DNA of 64,000 nucleotides. Source: Streptomyces tibetensis (lineage in GTDB: Bacteria; Actinomycetota; Actinomycetes; Streptomycetales; Streptomycetaceae). The stretch spans positions 94,672 through 158,671 of the forward strand of contig NZ_SZVW01000023.1 in assembly GCF_007655005.1 (NCBI RefSeq), written 5' to 3'. Both the position numbers and the translations under genes were made by a program. Shown one piece after another: positions 8,730-17,848 of this stretch (positions within the stretch are counted from its first letter, which is position 1; every line of letters starts with the position of its first letter). The notes below the pieces were generated by a model that saw only the letters and a program-made list of their open reading frames with translations, made no database searches and was not told the origin of the DNA.

Positions 8730-9896
8730 TCACCTGAGCGGCTGGTTGAGGTACGGGTCGGAGACGGCCTTGCGCAGGCTGTCCCAGGCCGCGTCGTTCG
8801 CCACCGCCAGGTTGCAGTGCGGACCGGGGTCGCGGTAGTTCCACTGGAGGGCGGCCTTGACGCCGTCCAGGCCCTTCAGCACGCCGGGCACCCGCGCGTA
8901 CCACTCGGCCTGCCGCTGCGGGCGGTCGACGTCCGCGGCGGTGCCGAACTCGGAGAGCATCAGCGGCTTGTCGTCGGAGATGTTCGCGCGGATCCAGTCG
9001 TGCGTGGCCTTCTGGGTCTGCGCGAAGGTCAGCCAGCCCGCGTCGTGGCAGAGGTAGTAGTTGTACTGGTTGTAGCCGACCCAGTCGACGTAGTCGTCGC
9101 CCGGGTACATCTTCTCGATCTCGTCGGCGTGGTCGAGGTACCCGGTGGTGATCCACGTCCACACCACGTTGTCCACGCCCAGGGCGCGGAACCGGTCGTG
9201 GATGTGCCGGTAGGCCTTCACGTAGTCGGCGGGAGTGCCGCTCTCCGGGGTGCGGGTGTCCATCTCCAGGTCGAAGGAGAGGAACACCTTCCTGCCGTAG
9301 TCCTTGATGCGCCGAGCCTGGACGTCGATGACCCTGTCGTCCAGTTCCCCGGCCGCGATCTGCTTCCAGGTCGGCTGCTGCTGCCTGGTGCCGCCCCACC
9401 ACTTGCTCTCCCAGGAGAGCAGCAGCAGGTGGTCCTCGCCCACGCGCCGCTCCTCCGGGGTGAGCAGCTGTCCCTCCCGCCGGGTGCCCGAGGGCAGGGA
9501 CATGTCGTGGTACGTGTAGACGATGTCCAGCTCGCGGCCCACCCGCTTCTCGTAGGCGCGCACCTTCTCCGGCAGGTCGTCGCGCTCGTGCGGCACGAAC
9601 GCCCCGAACCAGGCGCCGCACGGTGGTACCAGAAGGGCCGTCGGGCGGCAGTCCGCCCGGGAACCGGCTGCTCCCTGCTCCTGCGGTCCGGAGGCGTTCC
9701 GCAGGGCGAGTACGGCGACCAGGACCGCGCTGACCACCGTGGCGGACGTGATCAGCAGTCGGCGGCGGCTCGATGCCAGCGGGCCGGAGACCGGGAGGTC
9801 CTGGCGCGCGTCGTCCTCGTGCGGCTTCCCGCGGTGCCGGCCTCCGGTGGCGTGCGGCGTGCGGCGAAAGGGACGGTGGGGGCGGTTGAACCTCAC
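8730..9896 (-). CDS. Membrane-anchored glycoside hydrolase, GH26-like
   Basis: Predicted extracellular beta-glycanase of 388 aa with a cytoplasmic basic N-terminus and one hydrophobic anchor at about residues 48-66. The catalytic domain resembles GH26 (mannanase/xylanase-like) of Gram-positive polysaccharide loci. The probable nucleophile is Glu316 in LMLSEFG, and the acid/base candidate lies in the LSFDLEMD strand. WTWITTGY and DYVDWVGYNQYNYY are typical barrel strands. The GTG start overlaps the upstream membrane-protein stop (GTGA), placing it as last gene of the minus-strand operon. Trimming or length control of the exported polymer is inference; family assignment is fairly but not fully certain. 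Confidence 0.82.
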   Translation of the reverse strand: MRFNRPHRPFRRTPHATGGRHRGKPHEDDARQDLPVSGPLASSRRRLLITSATVVSAVLVAVLALRNASGPQEQGAAGSRADCRPTALLVPPCGAWFGAFVPHERDDLPEKVRAYEKRVGRELDIVYTYHDMSLPSGTRREGQLLTPEERRVGEDHLLLLSWESKWWGGTRQQQPTWKQIAAGELDDRVIDVQARRIKDYGRKVFLSFDLEMDTRTPESGTPADYVKAYRHIHDRFRALGVDNVVWTWITTGYLDHADEIEKMYPGDDYVDWVGYNQYNYYLCHDAGWLTFAQTQKATHDWIRANISDDKPLMLSEFGTAADVDRPQRQAEWYARVPGVLKGLDGVKAALQWNYRDPGPHCNLAVANDAAWDSLRKAVSDPYLNQPLR

Positions 9897-10333
9897 TGAG
9901 CGGAACCCTTCGGTGTCCTCGGTGTCGTCCTCGGCTGCGGGGAGGCGCGCAGCGGCGGACAGAACGCGGTGAGTGTGGTCAGCAGCGTCAGCGTCAGCAG
10001 CACCCGCTGGGCGCTGAAGGTGTGCGTGGCGATCAGCACGGTCGCGACGAGCATCACGGCGCCGACGCTCAGGAACAGCGTCAGCATCAGCCGCTCCAAC
10101 AGGTCGGAGTGGCGGGCGAAGTTGGGGTCCCGGCGCTCCACGGGCCCTTCGGCGGGCCGCGCCCCCAGGACGGGGGCGCAGACTCTGACCACGGCCGCGC
10201 CCGGCCCCGCCGCCAGGAACAGCACGACCGCGGCGCCCCGCAGCGGCGATCCTCCGGGCAGGGCGAGCGCGGCCAGCGCCAGCCAGCCGCCGAACGGGGG
10301 CAGCATCCGGACCACGAGTTCCTGCGGTGTCAT
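9893..10333 (-). CDS. Small membrane protein of the exopolysaccharide operon
   Basis: Protein of 146 aa with three hydrophobic segments, at about residues 15-30, 34-50 and 83-118, separated by a charged stretch (RRDPNFARHSDLLERL). The function is not recognised. The ATG at 10331-10333 overlaps the upstream stop (ATGA) and its stop overlaps the downstream GTG, so it is an integral operon member. Such small membrane proteins often accompany polymerases or GT-C enzymes in polysaccharide gene sets, but no specific role can be assigned. Confidence 0.8.
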   Translation of the reverse strand: MTPQELVVRMLPPFGGWLALAALALPGGSPLRGAAVVLFLAAGPGAAVVRVCAPVLGARPAEGPVERRDPNFARHSDLLERLMLTLFLSVGAVMLVATVLIATHTFSAQRVLLTLTLLTTLTAFCPPLRASPQPRTTPRTPKGSAQ

Positions 10334-12297
10334 CGCTCCGCTCCCCCTGACTGCTTCAGTACGTAGAGCCATCCGGCGCTGTTCTCCGCCACGAGCCGGA
10401 ACCTCGGCGATGCGGCGACGGACTTCTGGATGCGCTCCAGCTGCGCCCGGTCGAGCTGCCCGTTCATCTCGGAGTTGGCCAACTGCCCCTGCGTGAGCAG
10501 GAAGTAGGCCCGGGCCGGGCGCTCCACCCCGGCCATGTCGCGCGCGAGGGTGGCGGCGGGTTTCCTGACGATCCGGTCGACGTGACTGCGGCCGTCGTCG
10601 AGGAACCAGTAGTGGTCGACGCTCCAGTAGTCGGCGTACGCGTCCGGGTAGTTGCGGTTGGCGGCCACGACCAGCGAGCCGTCGGGCGCCTGGTCGAAGA
10701 GCTGCCGTACGAGGGCCACTTCCTGGGGCGGGAAGTAGTTGATCCGGTCCTTGCCGGAGTAGGCGGGCACGAACGCCAGGGTGGTGCCGAGCAGTGCGGC
10801 CAGCGGCACCCAGGTGCCGGTCCCCCACCGGCGGGCCCGGGCGGGGCCGGTGGCCTGCCGTTCGCCGGCCTCCTGCGCGGCGGCGTCGGCGGCCAGGGTG
10901 CGGACCTTGGGCAGCAGCGCCGCGGCGGCGAAGAAGGCGGCGCCGGGCAGCATGAACAGCAGCACCCGGAAGATCATCTCGCTGCCGTAGCTGCTCGCCG
11001 CGAACATCGGCAGCGGGGCCGCCGCGACCAGCAGCAGGGGCCGGGCGCGGTGGCGCAGGACCCGCTGGCGCCACACGCCGACGGCCGCGAGCAGCAGGAC
11101 CGAACCGGACAGCAGCCGGGCCGCCCAGGACGTCATGATCGCTCCGGTGCCGGTCGGGGTGGCGCCGTAGCCCGTCTCGACGTTGGCGCCGACGTCCCCG
11201 ATGGAGCGGATCATGTCCGGCATCGCCGCGGACAGGAAGGGCAGCGCGGCCGTGAGGCACCAGGCCAGGAAGATCACGACGGTCGTGACGACCGGGACCC
11301 AGTCGCGGTAGCGGCGGCTCAGGCACAGGGCGAGCAGGCAGACGACCAGCATGCCCGGGGTGAGCTGGTGGGAGATGACGATCGCCACGACCATGACGGT
11401 GATCACCACCGTCCACACCGCCTGCCGCGGCTGCCCGCGCCGCACGGCGGACCGGCCGAAGCGCCGCAGGACGACCGCGAGCACCCCCACGTGCAGCGCG
11501 TACGCCACGGACTGGGGGGAGAAGTAGTCCTGCCCGACCCAGTTGGCGACGTAGAAGAGCCAGACCGCGGTCCAGATCAGCCGCCGGTCCTCGGTGAAGG
11601 TGCGGTAGATCAGCAGCAGCGGGAGCAGCAGCATCAGGCTGGAGACCAGGGGCCACCAGGCCATGTACATCGCCGTCGAGTCCACGCCCAGCAGCCGCTG
11701 CAGGGCGGCCTGGGCGGCGAAGAAGCCCGGCCACTGGTCGTACACGGCCATGTCGCCGACCTGATCGGCCGTCTGCAGACCGCCGGCCGTCAGCAGATGG
11801 TCGATGACCGCCTCGTGCTTCCACGCCCAGGCGTACAGCGGGGTCGGGTAGAGCACGGCCTGTGTGGCCCGCTCCATCACCAGCAGGCCCAGCACGTACG
11901 CCGCCGACCAGGCTCCCGGGCGGCGCGCGTCGCGGACCGTGAGGAAGAACCCGGTGGTGAGCACCACGAGCCCTGCCCAGAAGGCCGGGTGCAGCGCGCT
12001 GACCAGCCCGTAGTCGTCGAGCCGCGAGACGTCGGTGTGCCGCACGGCGTACGCCCAGAGCGCGAGCGCGACGAGCAGCGGGACACCGGGCCAGGCGAGC
12101 GCGCGGCGGCCGGACCAGGCGGGGGGCAGGTCGGACAGATCCGTCACGGGCTCGTGGGCGGGGCTCGACGACTCCGAGGAGGAGGGACTGGAGGACTGGC
12201 TGGCCGTCTCGGGGCCGCCGGCGGGGGTGTTCGCGCCGTCCCGTGCGGGTGTGGGTTCCGGCGTGGATCTCTCCCTCGGTGTGACTGGCGGACGCAC
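10330..12297 (-). CDS. Polytopic membrane protein, GT-C/polymerase-like
   Basis: Large integral membrane protein, 655 aa. A Ser/Pro/Glu-rich cytoplasmic N-terminus of about 65 residues precedes roughly 11-13 predicted transmembrane helices up to about residue 505, then a C-terminal extracellular domain of about 140 residues (NYFPPQEVALVRQLFDQAPDG to the end). The arrangement is that of GT-C glycosyltransferases or Wzy-like polymerases, with a soluble C-terminal domain facing outside. No diagnostic DxD could be placed with confidence. The ATG at 12297 is the natural start. It overlaps the downstream small membrane gene by 4 bp. Confidence 0.82.
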   Translation of the reverse strand: MRPPVTPRERSTPEPTPARDGANTPAGGPETASQSSSPSSSESSSPAHEPVTDLSDLPPAWSGRRALAWPGVPLLVALALWAYAVRHTDVSRLDDYGLVSALHPAFWAGLVVLTTGFFLTVRDARRPGAWSAAYVLGLLVMERATQAVLYPTPLYAWAWKHEAVIDHLLTAGGLQTADQVGDMAVYDQWPGFFAAQAALQRLLGVDSTAMYMAWWPLVSSLMLLLPLLLIYRTFTEDRRLIWTAVWLFYVANWVGQDYFSPQSVAYALHVGVLAVVLRRFGRSAVRRGQPRQAVWTVVITVMVVAIVISHQLTPGMLVVCLLALCLSRRYRDWVPVVTTVVIFLAWCLTAALPFLSAAMPDMIRSIGDVGANVETGYGATPTGTGAIMTSWAARLLSGSVLLLAAVGVWRQRVLRHRARPLLLVAAAPLPMFAASSYGSEMIFRVLLFMLPGAAFFAAAALLPKVRTLAADAAAQEAGERQATGPARARRWGTGTWVPLAALLGTTLAFVPAYSGKDRINYFPPQEVALVRQLFDQAPDGSLVVAANRNYPDAYADYWSVDHYWFLDDGRSHVDRIVRKPAATLARDMAGVERPARAYFLLTQGQLANSEMNGQLDRAQLERIQKSVAASPRFRLVAENSAGWLYVLKQSGGAER

Positions 12298-12370
12298 GGT
12301 GGTTCCCCCCTGGCTGTTGCTCTCTTCGGCTCGCTTCGGCTCTTCGGGCCTGAGCTCGGATCGGTCTCGG

Positions 12371-12453
12371 CTTCGGGTGTGATCGGATCGGTCTCGGCTT
12401 GGGGTGTGATCAGTCGCGGGGCCGGCTTCGGGTGTGATCAGTCGCGGGGCCGG
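12371..12453. repeat. Three tandem 27-28 bp repeats at the 3' end of the flippase gene
   Basis: Units 12371-12397, 12398-12425 and 12426-12453 share the core CTTSGGGTGTGATC. The last two differ at one base. Unit 3 and part of unit 2 encode the extreme C-terminus of the flippase; the stop is at 12410-12412. The remainder is in the gap before the next gene. Confidence 0.85.
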
Positions 12454-14710
12454 CCGGTCGGTGGTCCGTCGGCCGTTCGGTCGACTGGACCGGCGGGCCG
12501 GTTGAGGTCGTGGTGCGGGAGCGCGCCCACGCCGAGGCGGCGCGGTGGAGCAACAGGAGCAGCGTGAGGGCGAGGAGCAGGGGCGGCGCGAGGGGTGCGA
12601 GCGCGTCGCGCCACACCCAGCCGCCGACCGCGACGAGATACAGAACCCCCCAGCGCCCCGGCCACGTCAGCCGGCCGCCCGCGCTCGCGAGCAGCAGCCC
12701 CAGCGGTACGAGACACAGCAGCTGGCAGACCGGCGGCGCCCAGCGCAGCAGCGGCTCGGGCCCGTCGAGACCCACCGCGCCCGCCAGGAAGCCGGCGGTC
12801 TTCTCGTACAACGCCCCGTGCACCGGCCGCGGTTCCCGTCCGAGGGCGACCGGTGCGGCGTACAGGGCGCACAGGACGGCGCACAGTGCCGTGCCGGGCA
12901 ACCACGGGTCGTGCCGGGTGCTCAGCGTGACGGCGGCGACGAACACCACGAGCAGCAGGCCGCCCGCGGTGAGCGACGGCAGGGGCAAACCCTCCAGCAG
13001 CTGACGCCCGGACAGAGCGGCTTCGGATGCCCCATCGAGCCAGGGCAGGTCGCGCAGCGGGGCCCAGAAGAAGACGACGGCGACACCGAGCAGGCTCCAC
13101 AGGGCGCCTCGCAGCCGCCGCTCCTGCGGCTTCCGGTCCGGTTCCAAGGCCTCGTGGGGCGGTGGTTCCCTGGTCGGTCCGTCCGGCCGCACGATGAGCG
13201 CCAGTGTGTCCGCCTGCAGCGCCTCGCGCTCGTAGCCGGGGCGCCCGATGAACAGCGTGACCGTGTCCTGGTCGCCGTCCTTGGACTGGTAGGCGGCCCG
13301 GCGGGCCCAGGTCGTGCCGTATCCGGCGGTGGCGTTGAGTTTCGCCCAGTGGGTGCCGTAGGCGGGGACGGCCGGTGGACGGACGGCCGGGGTGCTGTCG
13401 TCGTGGCGCAGGGCCGAGCGCAGTCCGGCCATGGAGACCACGGCGATCAGCGTCATGCTCAGCAGCACCGCCCAGCCGGCGCCCGCGATCCCGGATGGGG
13501 TGAACAGCATGGCCGCACTGCCCAGCACCAGGGCGCACATGGCCCCTTGGAGCGCGGCCAGCACACCCGTGCGCCCCTGGACGCGCAGGACGCCGATGTA
13601 CAGCTCCACCACGACCCGAGGCAGGGCGCCGAGGGCGAGCAGCCGCAGCACGGTCGAGCCGTGCTCGGCGTAGTCCGGGCTGAAGGGCGTGAGGATGTAC
13701 GGGGCGAAGACGACCAGCACGGCCACGACCGGGACCAGCAGGAGTGTCATGCGCCGCAGGGCGCCCCGGACGCCGTCGGCGAGCTGGCGCGGGTCGTGCG
13801 AGGCGTGCGCGGTGAGCGACGAGGCCATGTTGATGGCCATGAACTCCATCGTGCCGCCGACGGTGTAGGCCACGTAGAAGTAGCCGTTCTCTGCGGCGCT
13901 GAAGCGGACCGCGACCATCACCGGCAGCAGGTTGATCATCGCCAGGCTGAACAGGGCGCCCAGCGAGTCGCCGGCCAGGAAGCGGCCCATGTCCCGGATC
14001 TTCGGGGGTTCTTTGTCGCGGTCGGCAGCCGCCTGGCGAGGGATGAGCCGGCGGAAGATCAGCCAGCCCAGCGGCAGGGTGGAGAAGGCGATCGCCACCG
14101 CCCAGGAGACGAAGATGCCGAGGACCGGCAGCGTGCCGGCGAAGACGGCCAGGAGGGCCAGCTTCCCGACCGAGAAGACCGCGTTCCCGGCGGGCACCCA
14201 CTCCGCCTTGCGCAGCCCGGTGAGCACCCCGTCCTGAAGGGTGAGCAACGCCCAGGCCACACAGGCGGCGACGAACACCGCACCCGCCATGGGCGTGCCC
14301 AGGGGCGCGTAGGACGCTCCCCAGGCGTCGAGCGTGAGCAGGAAGACGGCGGCGGCGAGCGCCACGACCAGTGAACTGGCCACGTACGTGCCCCACACCA
14401 GCCGTCCGGTCTCCCGCCCGGCGCGCGGGACGAAGCGGACGACGGCACCGATCATCGTGGTCGCCGTGATGCTGGCGAGCAGCCGCATGGCGGCGATCGC
14501 GGCCGATCCCTGGCCGACGGCCTCCTCCGTGTAGTAGCGGGCGGCGACCAGCCAGAATCCCAGGCCCAGTACGGCGGAGACGCCGGTGCTGAGCATGAGG
14601 AAGTAGGCGTTCTTGAACAGCGAGTCGTGGGTGTGGTCGCTGTCGGCAGGCTTCGGCCCGCCGCCGTCGGTGCGCGCGGCGGCGGGCTCGTGCACCTGGA
14701 TCTCAGCCAC
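12410..14710 (-). CDS. Wzx/MATE-like polysaccharide flippase with long membrane C-terminal extension
   Basis: Predicted lipid-linked oligosaccharide flippase, 766 aa. Residues about 28-450 show 12 or more hydrophobic helices with the Wzx-like opening NAYFLMLSTGVSAVLGLGFW and long loops containing PRAGRETGRLVWG and RFLAGDSLG. Unusually, about 290 further residues follow: a soluble Thr/Asp-rich segment at about 470-545, then about six more hydrophobic segments, ending in a Thr/Ser/Pro/Arg tail built partly from tandem repeats. Ordinary Wzx proteins are 400-500 aa, so this may be a fusion. The GTG at 14710 overlaps the upstream DegT stop by 8 bp and is the only well-placed start. Confidence 0.83.
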   Translation of the reverse strand: MAEIQVHEPAAARTDGGGPKPADSDHTHDSLFKNAYFLMLSTGVSAVLGLGFWLVAARYYTEEAVGQGSAAIAAMRLLASITATTMIGAVVRFVPRAGRETGRLVWGTYVASSLVVALAAAVFLLTLDAWGASYAPLGTPMAGAVFVAACVAWALLTLQDGVLTGLRKAEWVPAGNAVFSVGKLALLAVFAGTLPVLGIFVSWAVAIAFSTLPLGWLIFRRLIPRQAAADRDKEPPKIRDMGRFLAGDSLGALFSLAMINLLPVMVAVRFSAAENGYFYVAYTVGGTMEFMAINMASSLTAHASHDPRQLADGVRGALRRMTLLLVPVVAVLVVFAPYILTPFSPDYAEHGSTVLRLLALGALPRVVVELYIGVLRVQGRTGVLAALQGAMCALVLGSAAMLFTPSGIAGAGWAVLLSMTLIAVVSMAGLRSALRHDDSTPAVRPPAVPAYGTHWAKLNATAGYGTTWARRAAYQSKDGDQDTVTLFIGRPGYEREALQADTLALIVRPDGPTREPPPHEALEPDRKPQERRLRGALWSLLGVAVVFFWAPLRDLPWLDGASEAALSGRQLLEGLPLPSLTAGGLLLVVFVAAVTLSTRHDPWLPGTALCAVLCALYAAPVALGREPRPVHGALYEKTAGFLAGAVGLDGPEPLLRWAPPVCQLLCLVPLGLLLASAGGRLTWPGRWGVLYLVAVGGWVWRDALAPLAPPLLLALTLLLLLHRAASAWARSRTTTSTGPPVQSTERPTDHRPAGPATDHTRSRPRD

Positions 14711-16045
14711 GGGAGCGTCCCAGCCCTCCCGGTGTCGGCCTGTCGCCGGGCAGCTCTCCCGGTGCCGGGGCCGGTTGCGCCCCGGACCGCTCCAGCACCT
14801 CGATGACCGTCCGCGCCCGCTGCGGGTCCACGGGCAGCGCGTGCCGCGCGAACCAGCGGGCCGCCTCGGGAGCCGGTGAGGGGTCGGTGAACTCCGCACC
14901 TGCGTAGTCGTCCAGGGGCGGGTCGTAGAGGTAGCCGACGACGATGCCCTGCCGCGCCAGCGCCGCGATCGCCGCGTCCCGGTCGGCCACGAACAGCGGG
15001 ACCCGGAACAGCGGCTGCGTCCCCTGGCCGTCGCGTGGCTTGGCCCAGGGGGTGGACAGCAGCAGTTCCGTGCCCACCCGGCAGGCGTCCAGCACGTCGT
15101 CCAGCCGGTCGAGCTTGTGGCCGATGCGGCGCAGCCGCAGCCGACCGGACCGAAGGCGGTAGTCGTGCATGTCGACGCGCACCCACGGGTGGTGGGCGTC
15201 GAGCCCGGGCGTGTGGCGGGCGGCGAGGGCGAGTTCGTCCGGGCGCAGCGGCATCCGGATCTCCTCGCGGTCCGCCAGCCCCAGCAGCCGGATCGCGGCC
15301 CAGGCGGCGCGCCGCAGCCGCAGCCCGCGCACCGTCGCCTCCGCGTACGGCCGGACCAGATAGGCGAGTTCGGCGCTCGCCCGGCGCGGCGCGAGCAGTC
15401 CCTCGCAGGTCTTCTCCACCGCCTCCCGCAACCCCGGATCGGCGAGCGAGAGCATGCCTCCGGCCTTCGCCCCGACGTGCTTGGACAGGCTGAACACGGA
15501 TGCCTCGCCCCACGCACCGACCGGCCGGTCGCCGACCCGGCTGCCGATCGCGTGCGCCCCGTCCTCGAACAGCGGGATCCCCAACGCGTCGCACTTCTGC
15601 CTGAGGCGTGGCGCCGGGTCCGGGTTCCCGTACAGGTTCGTCGTGAGCACGGCCGACACCGAGCCCCACACCTCGTCCGGCACGGCATCGATGTCGATGG
15701 ACGCGTCGAGCGGGTTCAACGCGTCGTGAGCACGGCCGACACCGAGCCCCACACCTCGTCCGGCACGGCATCGATGTCGATGGACGCGTCGAGCGGGTTC
15801 AACGGCGCCTGCACCGGGCGCAGTCCGGCCGCGAGCACGACGAAGAAGATCACGTCGTCGTTGACCGGCGACATCAGCACCCGTCCGCCGGGCGGGCACC
15901 AGTGGCGCAGCGCCACGTACAGCCCGAAACGGCACGACGGTACGTACACACATTCCCGGCCGAGCCGGACGCGCATGGTCTCTTCCAGCCGCTTCGGCTG
16001 TGCACCACGCCGCACCGAACCCGGACCGGCCTCCCCTATGGCCAT
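14703..16045 (-). pseudogene. DegT/DnrJ/EryC1-family PLP aminotransferase, frame broken by 83-bp tandem duplication
   Basis: PLP-dependent sugar aminotransferase-like protein for an amino-sugar in the exopolysaccharide locus. From ATG 16045 the frame runs through CRFGLYVALRHWCPPGGRVL and DASIDIDAVPDEVWGSVSAVLTT, then meets a stop at 15716-15718. The rest continues in another frame: NLYGNPDPAPRLRQKCDALG, DGAHAIGS and the PLP-lysine block FSLSKHVGAKAGGML, ending at 14703. The break is an exact 83-bp tandem repeat (15639-15721, 15722-15804); deleting one copy gives one 419-aa frame, the normal family length. The remaining sequence is uneroded, so the lesion is very recent or an assembly error. 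Confidence 0.85.
15639..15804. repeat. Exact 83-bp tandem duplication inside the DegT-like gene
   Basis: Bases 15639-15721 are repeated without mismatch as 15722-15804. The unit length is not a multiple of three and shifts the frame. Flanking bases differ, so the repeat boundaries are sharp. Confidence 0.97.
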
Positions 16046-16355
16046 CCGCCCCCCAGATGTGCCGTGGGAAAGCCCCCTCCCCGAGGCCTTCCGGCACCCG
16101 CCCAGAGTCGCCCCGTTCGCACCGCTCCGTCAAGATTGCGTCGCGTCCTGTGGATAACTTCCGGCACGTACGAATGCGGCGTCCCGTCCGGCGCGCCGGA
16201 GTCGCCCCGTCCGGTCCCACCCGGGCCCACCTGCCCCGTTCGCCCGTCTCCGCCTCCTCGGACTCTGCCCATGACCGGTGCGTCACCCGTAACGTGTGGC
16301 ATGACCACGAACACGTGGCGACGACATGGCACACCCGAAAGCGAGGCAGCACCCG
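16046..16355. other. Intergenic region between divergent DegT-like and fumarylacetoacetase genes
   Basis: About 310 bp without a supported gene. It should carry the promoter of the minus-strand exopolysaccharide operon and that of the plus-strand fumarylacetoacetase gene. No clear -35/-10 pair or operator palindrome could be assigned. Confidence 0.4.
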
Positions 16356-17567
16356 ATGCCCCCCTTCGATGTCCCCGAGGGCGATCCCTTCGGCCCGCAC
16401 AACCTGCCGTACGGCGTGTTCTCCCTGCCCGGCTCGTCCCACCGGGCCGTGGGCGTCCGGCTCGGCGACCACGTACTGGACGCGGGCGCGGCGGCCCACG
16501 CGCTCGGTTCGCCCTACGCCTCCCTGCTCGCACAGCCGACCCTCAACCCGCTGCTGGCCGCCGGCCGCACGGCCTGGTCGGACGTCCGCCGGGCGCTGAC
16601 CGCCTGGGTGACCGTGCCGTCCCACCGCGAGACCGTCGCACCGCTGTTCCACCCCCTGTCGTCGGTGACCCTGCACCTGCCGTTCGAGGTCGCGGACTAC
16701 GTCGACTTCTACGCCTCCGAGAACCACGCCCGGAACGTCGGGCAGATGTTCCGGCCCGACGCCGAGGACTCCCTCACCCCCAACTGGAAGCACCTGCCCA
16801 TCGGCTACCACGGCCGCTCCGGCACGGTCGTCGTCTCCGGCACGGAGGTCCCTCGGCCGTCCGGGCAGCGCAAGGCCCCCGCCGACGCCGCTCCCGTCTT
16901 CGGGCCCTCCGTCCGCCTGGACATCGAGGCCGAGGTCGGCTTCGTCGTCGGCGTGCCCTCCCGGATGGGCGCGCCGGTGGCTCTCGGCGACTTCCGCGAG
17001 CACGTGTTCGGGCTGTGCCTCCTCAACGACTGGTCCGCGCGCGACATCCAGGCCTGGGAGTACGTGCCCCTCGGCCCGTTCCTCGGCAAGTCCTTCGCCA
17101 CGTCGGTGTCGGCGTGGATCACCCCGCTGGACGCCCTGGAGGAGGCCCTCGTGGCGCCTCCGGCCCGGACGCACGAGCTGCTGCCCTACCTGGACGACAG
17201 CGACGAGGAACCCGGCGGCTACGACCTGCGGATCAGCGTCGCCGTCAACGGCCACGTCGTCTCCGAGCCGCCCTTCTCCACGATGTACTGGACGGCCGCC
17301 CAGCAGCTGGCCCACATGACCGTCAACGGCGCCTCCCTGCGCACCGGCGACCTCTACGGCTCCGGCACGGTCAGCGGCCCGGCGGAACGGGAACGCGGCT
17401 CCCTGCTGGAGCTGACCTGGAACGGCCGCGATCCGCTCGAACTCCCCGACGGCAAGCGCACGTTCCTGGAAGACGGCGACGAGGTGACCCTCACGGCCTG
17501 GGCCCCGGGGCCCGACGGTGTGCGGGTCGGGCTCGGCGAGGTGACGGGGCGGGTGGTCCAGGGCTGA
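16356..17567 (+). CDS. fahA: Fumarylacetoacetase
   Basis: Final enzyme of tyrosine/homogentisate degradation, cleaving fumarylacetoacetate to fumarate and acetoacetate; cytoplasmic, metal dependent. It is 403 aa, normal for the family. The N-terminal domain opens with PFGPHNLPYGVFS. The catalytic beta-roll has YVDFYASENHARNVGQMFRP, LPIGYHGRSGTVVVSG, RLDIEAEVGFVVG (acidic metal ligands), FGLCLLNDWSARDIQAWEYVPLGPFLGKSF and GDLYGSGTVSGP. The ATG at 16356 lies nine bases after GAGG; an ATG at 16326 in frame is possible but lacks a site. It stands alone, with no homogentisate dioxygenase nearby. Confidence 0.95.
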   Translation: MPPFDVPEGDPFGPHNLPYGVFSLPGSSHRAVGVRLGDHVLDAGAAAHALGSPYASLLAQPTLNPLLAAGRTAWSDVRRALTAWVTVPSHRETVAPLFHPLSSVTLHLPFEVADYVDFYASENHARNVGQMFRPDAEDSLTPNWKHLPIGYHGRSGTVVVSGTEVPRPSGQRKAPADAAPVFGPSVRLDIEAEVGFVVGVPSRMGAPVALGDFREHVFGLCLLNDWSARDIQAWEYVPLGPFLGKSFATSVSAWITPLDALEEALVAPPARTHELLPYLDDSDEEPGGYDLRISVAVNGHVVSEPPFSTMYWTAAQQLAHMTVNGASLRTGDLYGSGTVSGPAERERGSLLELTWNGRDPLELPDGKRTFLEDGDEVTLTAWAPGPDGVRVGLGEVTGRVVQG

Positions 17568-17694
17568 GTCCGGGTGAGGCCGCGTCCCGGCCGGTGACGG
17601 TCCGAGTCCTCGGAATTGGCCGGAGGGCAGCAGGCCGGCGCCCCCTCCGGCTCTGCTCCGTCGGCGCTCGTCCTGTTCGGATGTCGTTCGACCC

Positions 17695-17723
17695 CTGACG
17701 TAGACCGCCCGGCCCGTCATACT
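17695..17723 (+). promoter_or_regulatory. Candidate vegetative-type promoter for the M56 peptidase gene
   Basis: CTGACG at 17695-17700 and CATACT at 17718-17723 are separated by 17 bases, close to the housekeeping sigma consensus of Streptomyces. A start near 17730 would leave a leader of about 119 bases before ATG 17849. Confidence 0.5.
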
Positions 17724-17848
17724 GGGCGCGGGGCGGTGTGCCCGCACGTCCGCCACGCTCGTCGTGGCCACCGGTGCGCTCGGCTGCCGCCCTCCCCCGC
17801 ACGACCCGTAGCAGCCCCTCTTGTGACGAGGAACCGGAGCCCGTGGCC

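Noticed and set aside
15639..15804. Programmed frameshift as explanation for the split DegT gene
   Set aside because: There is no slippery sequence; the two parts overlap by an exact 83-bp duplication, which explains the break fully.
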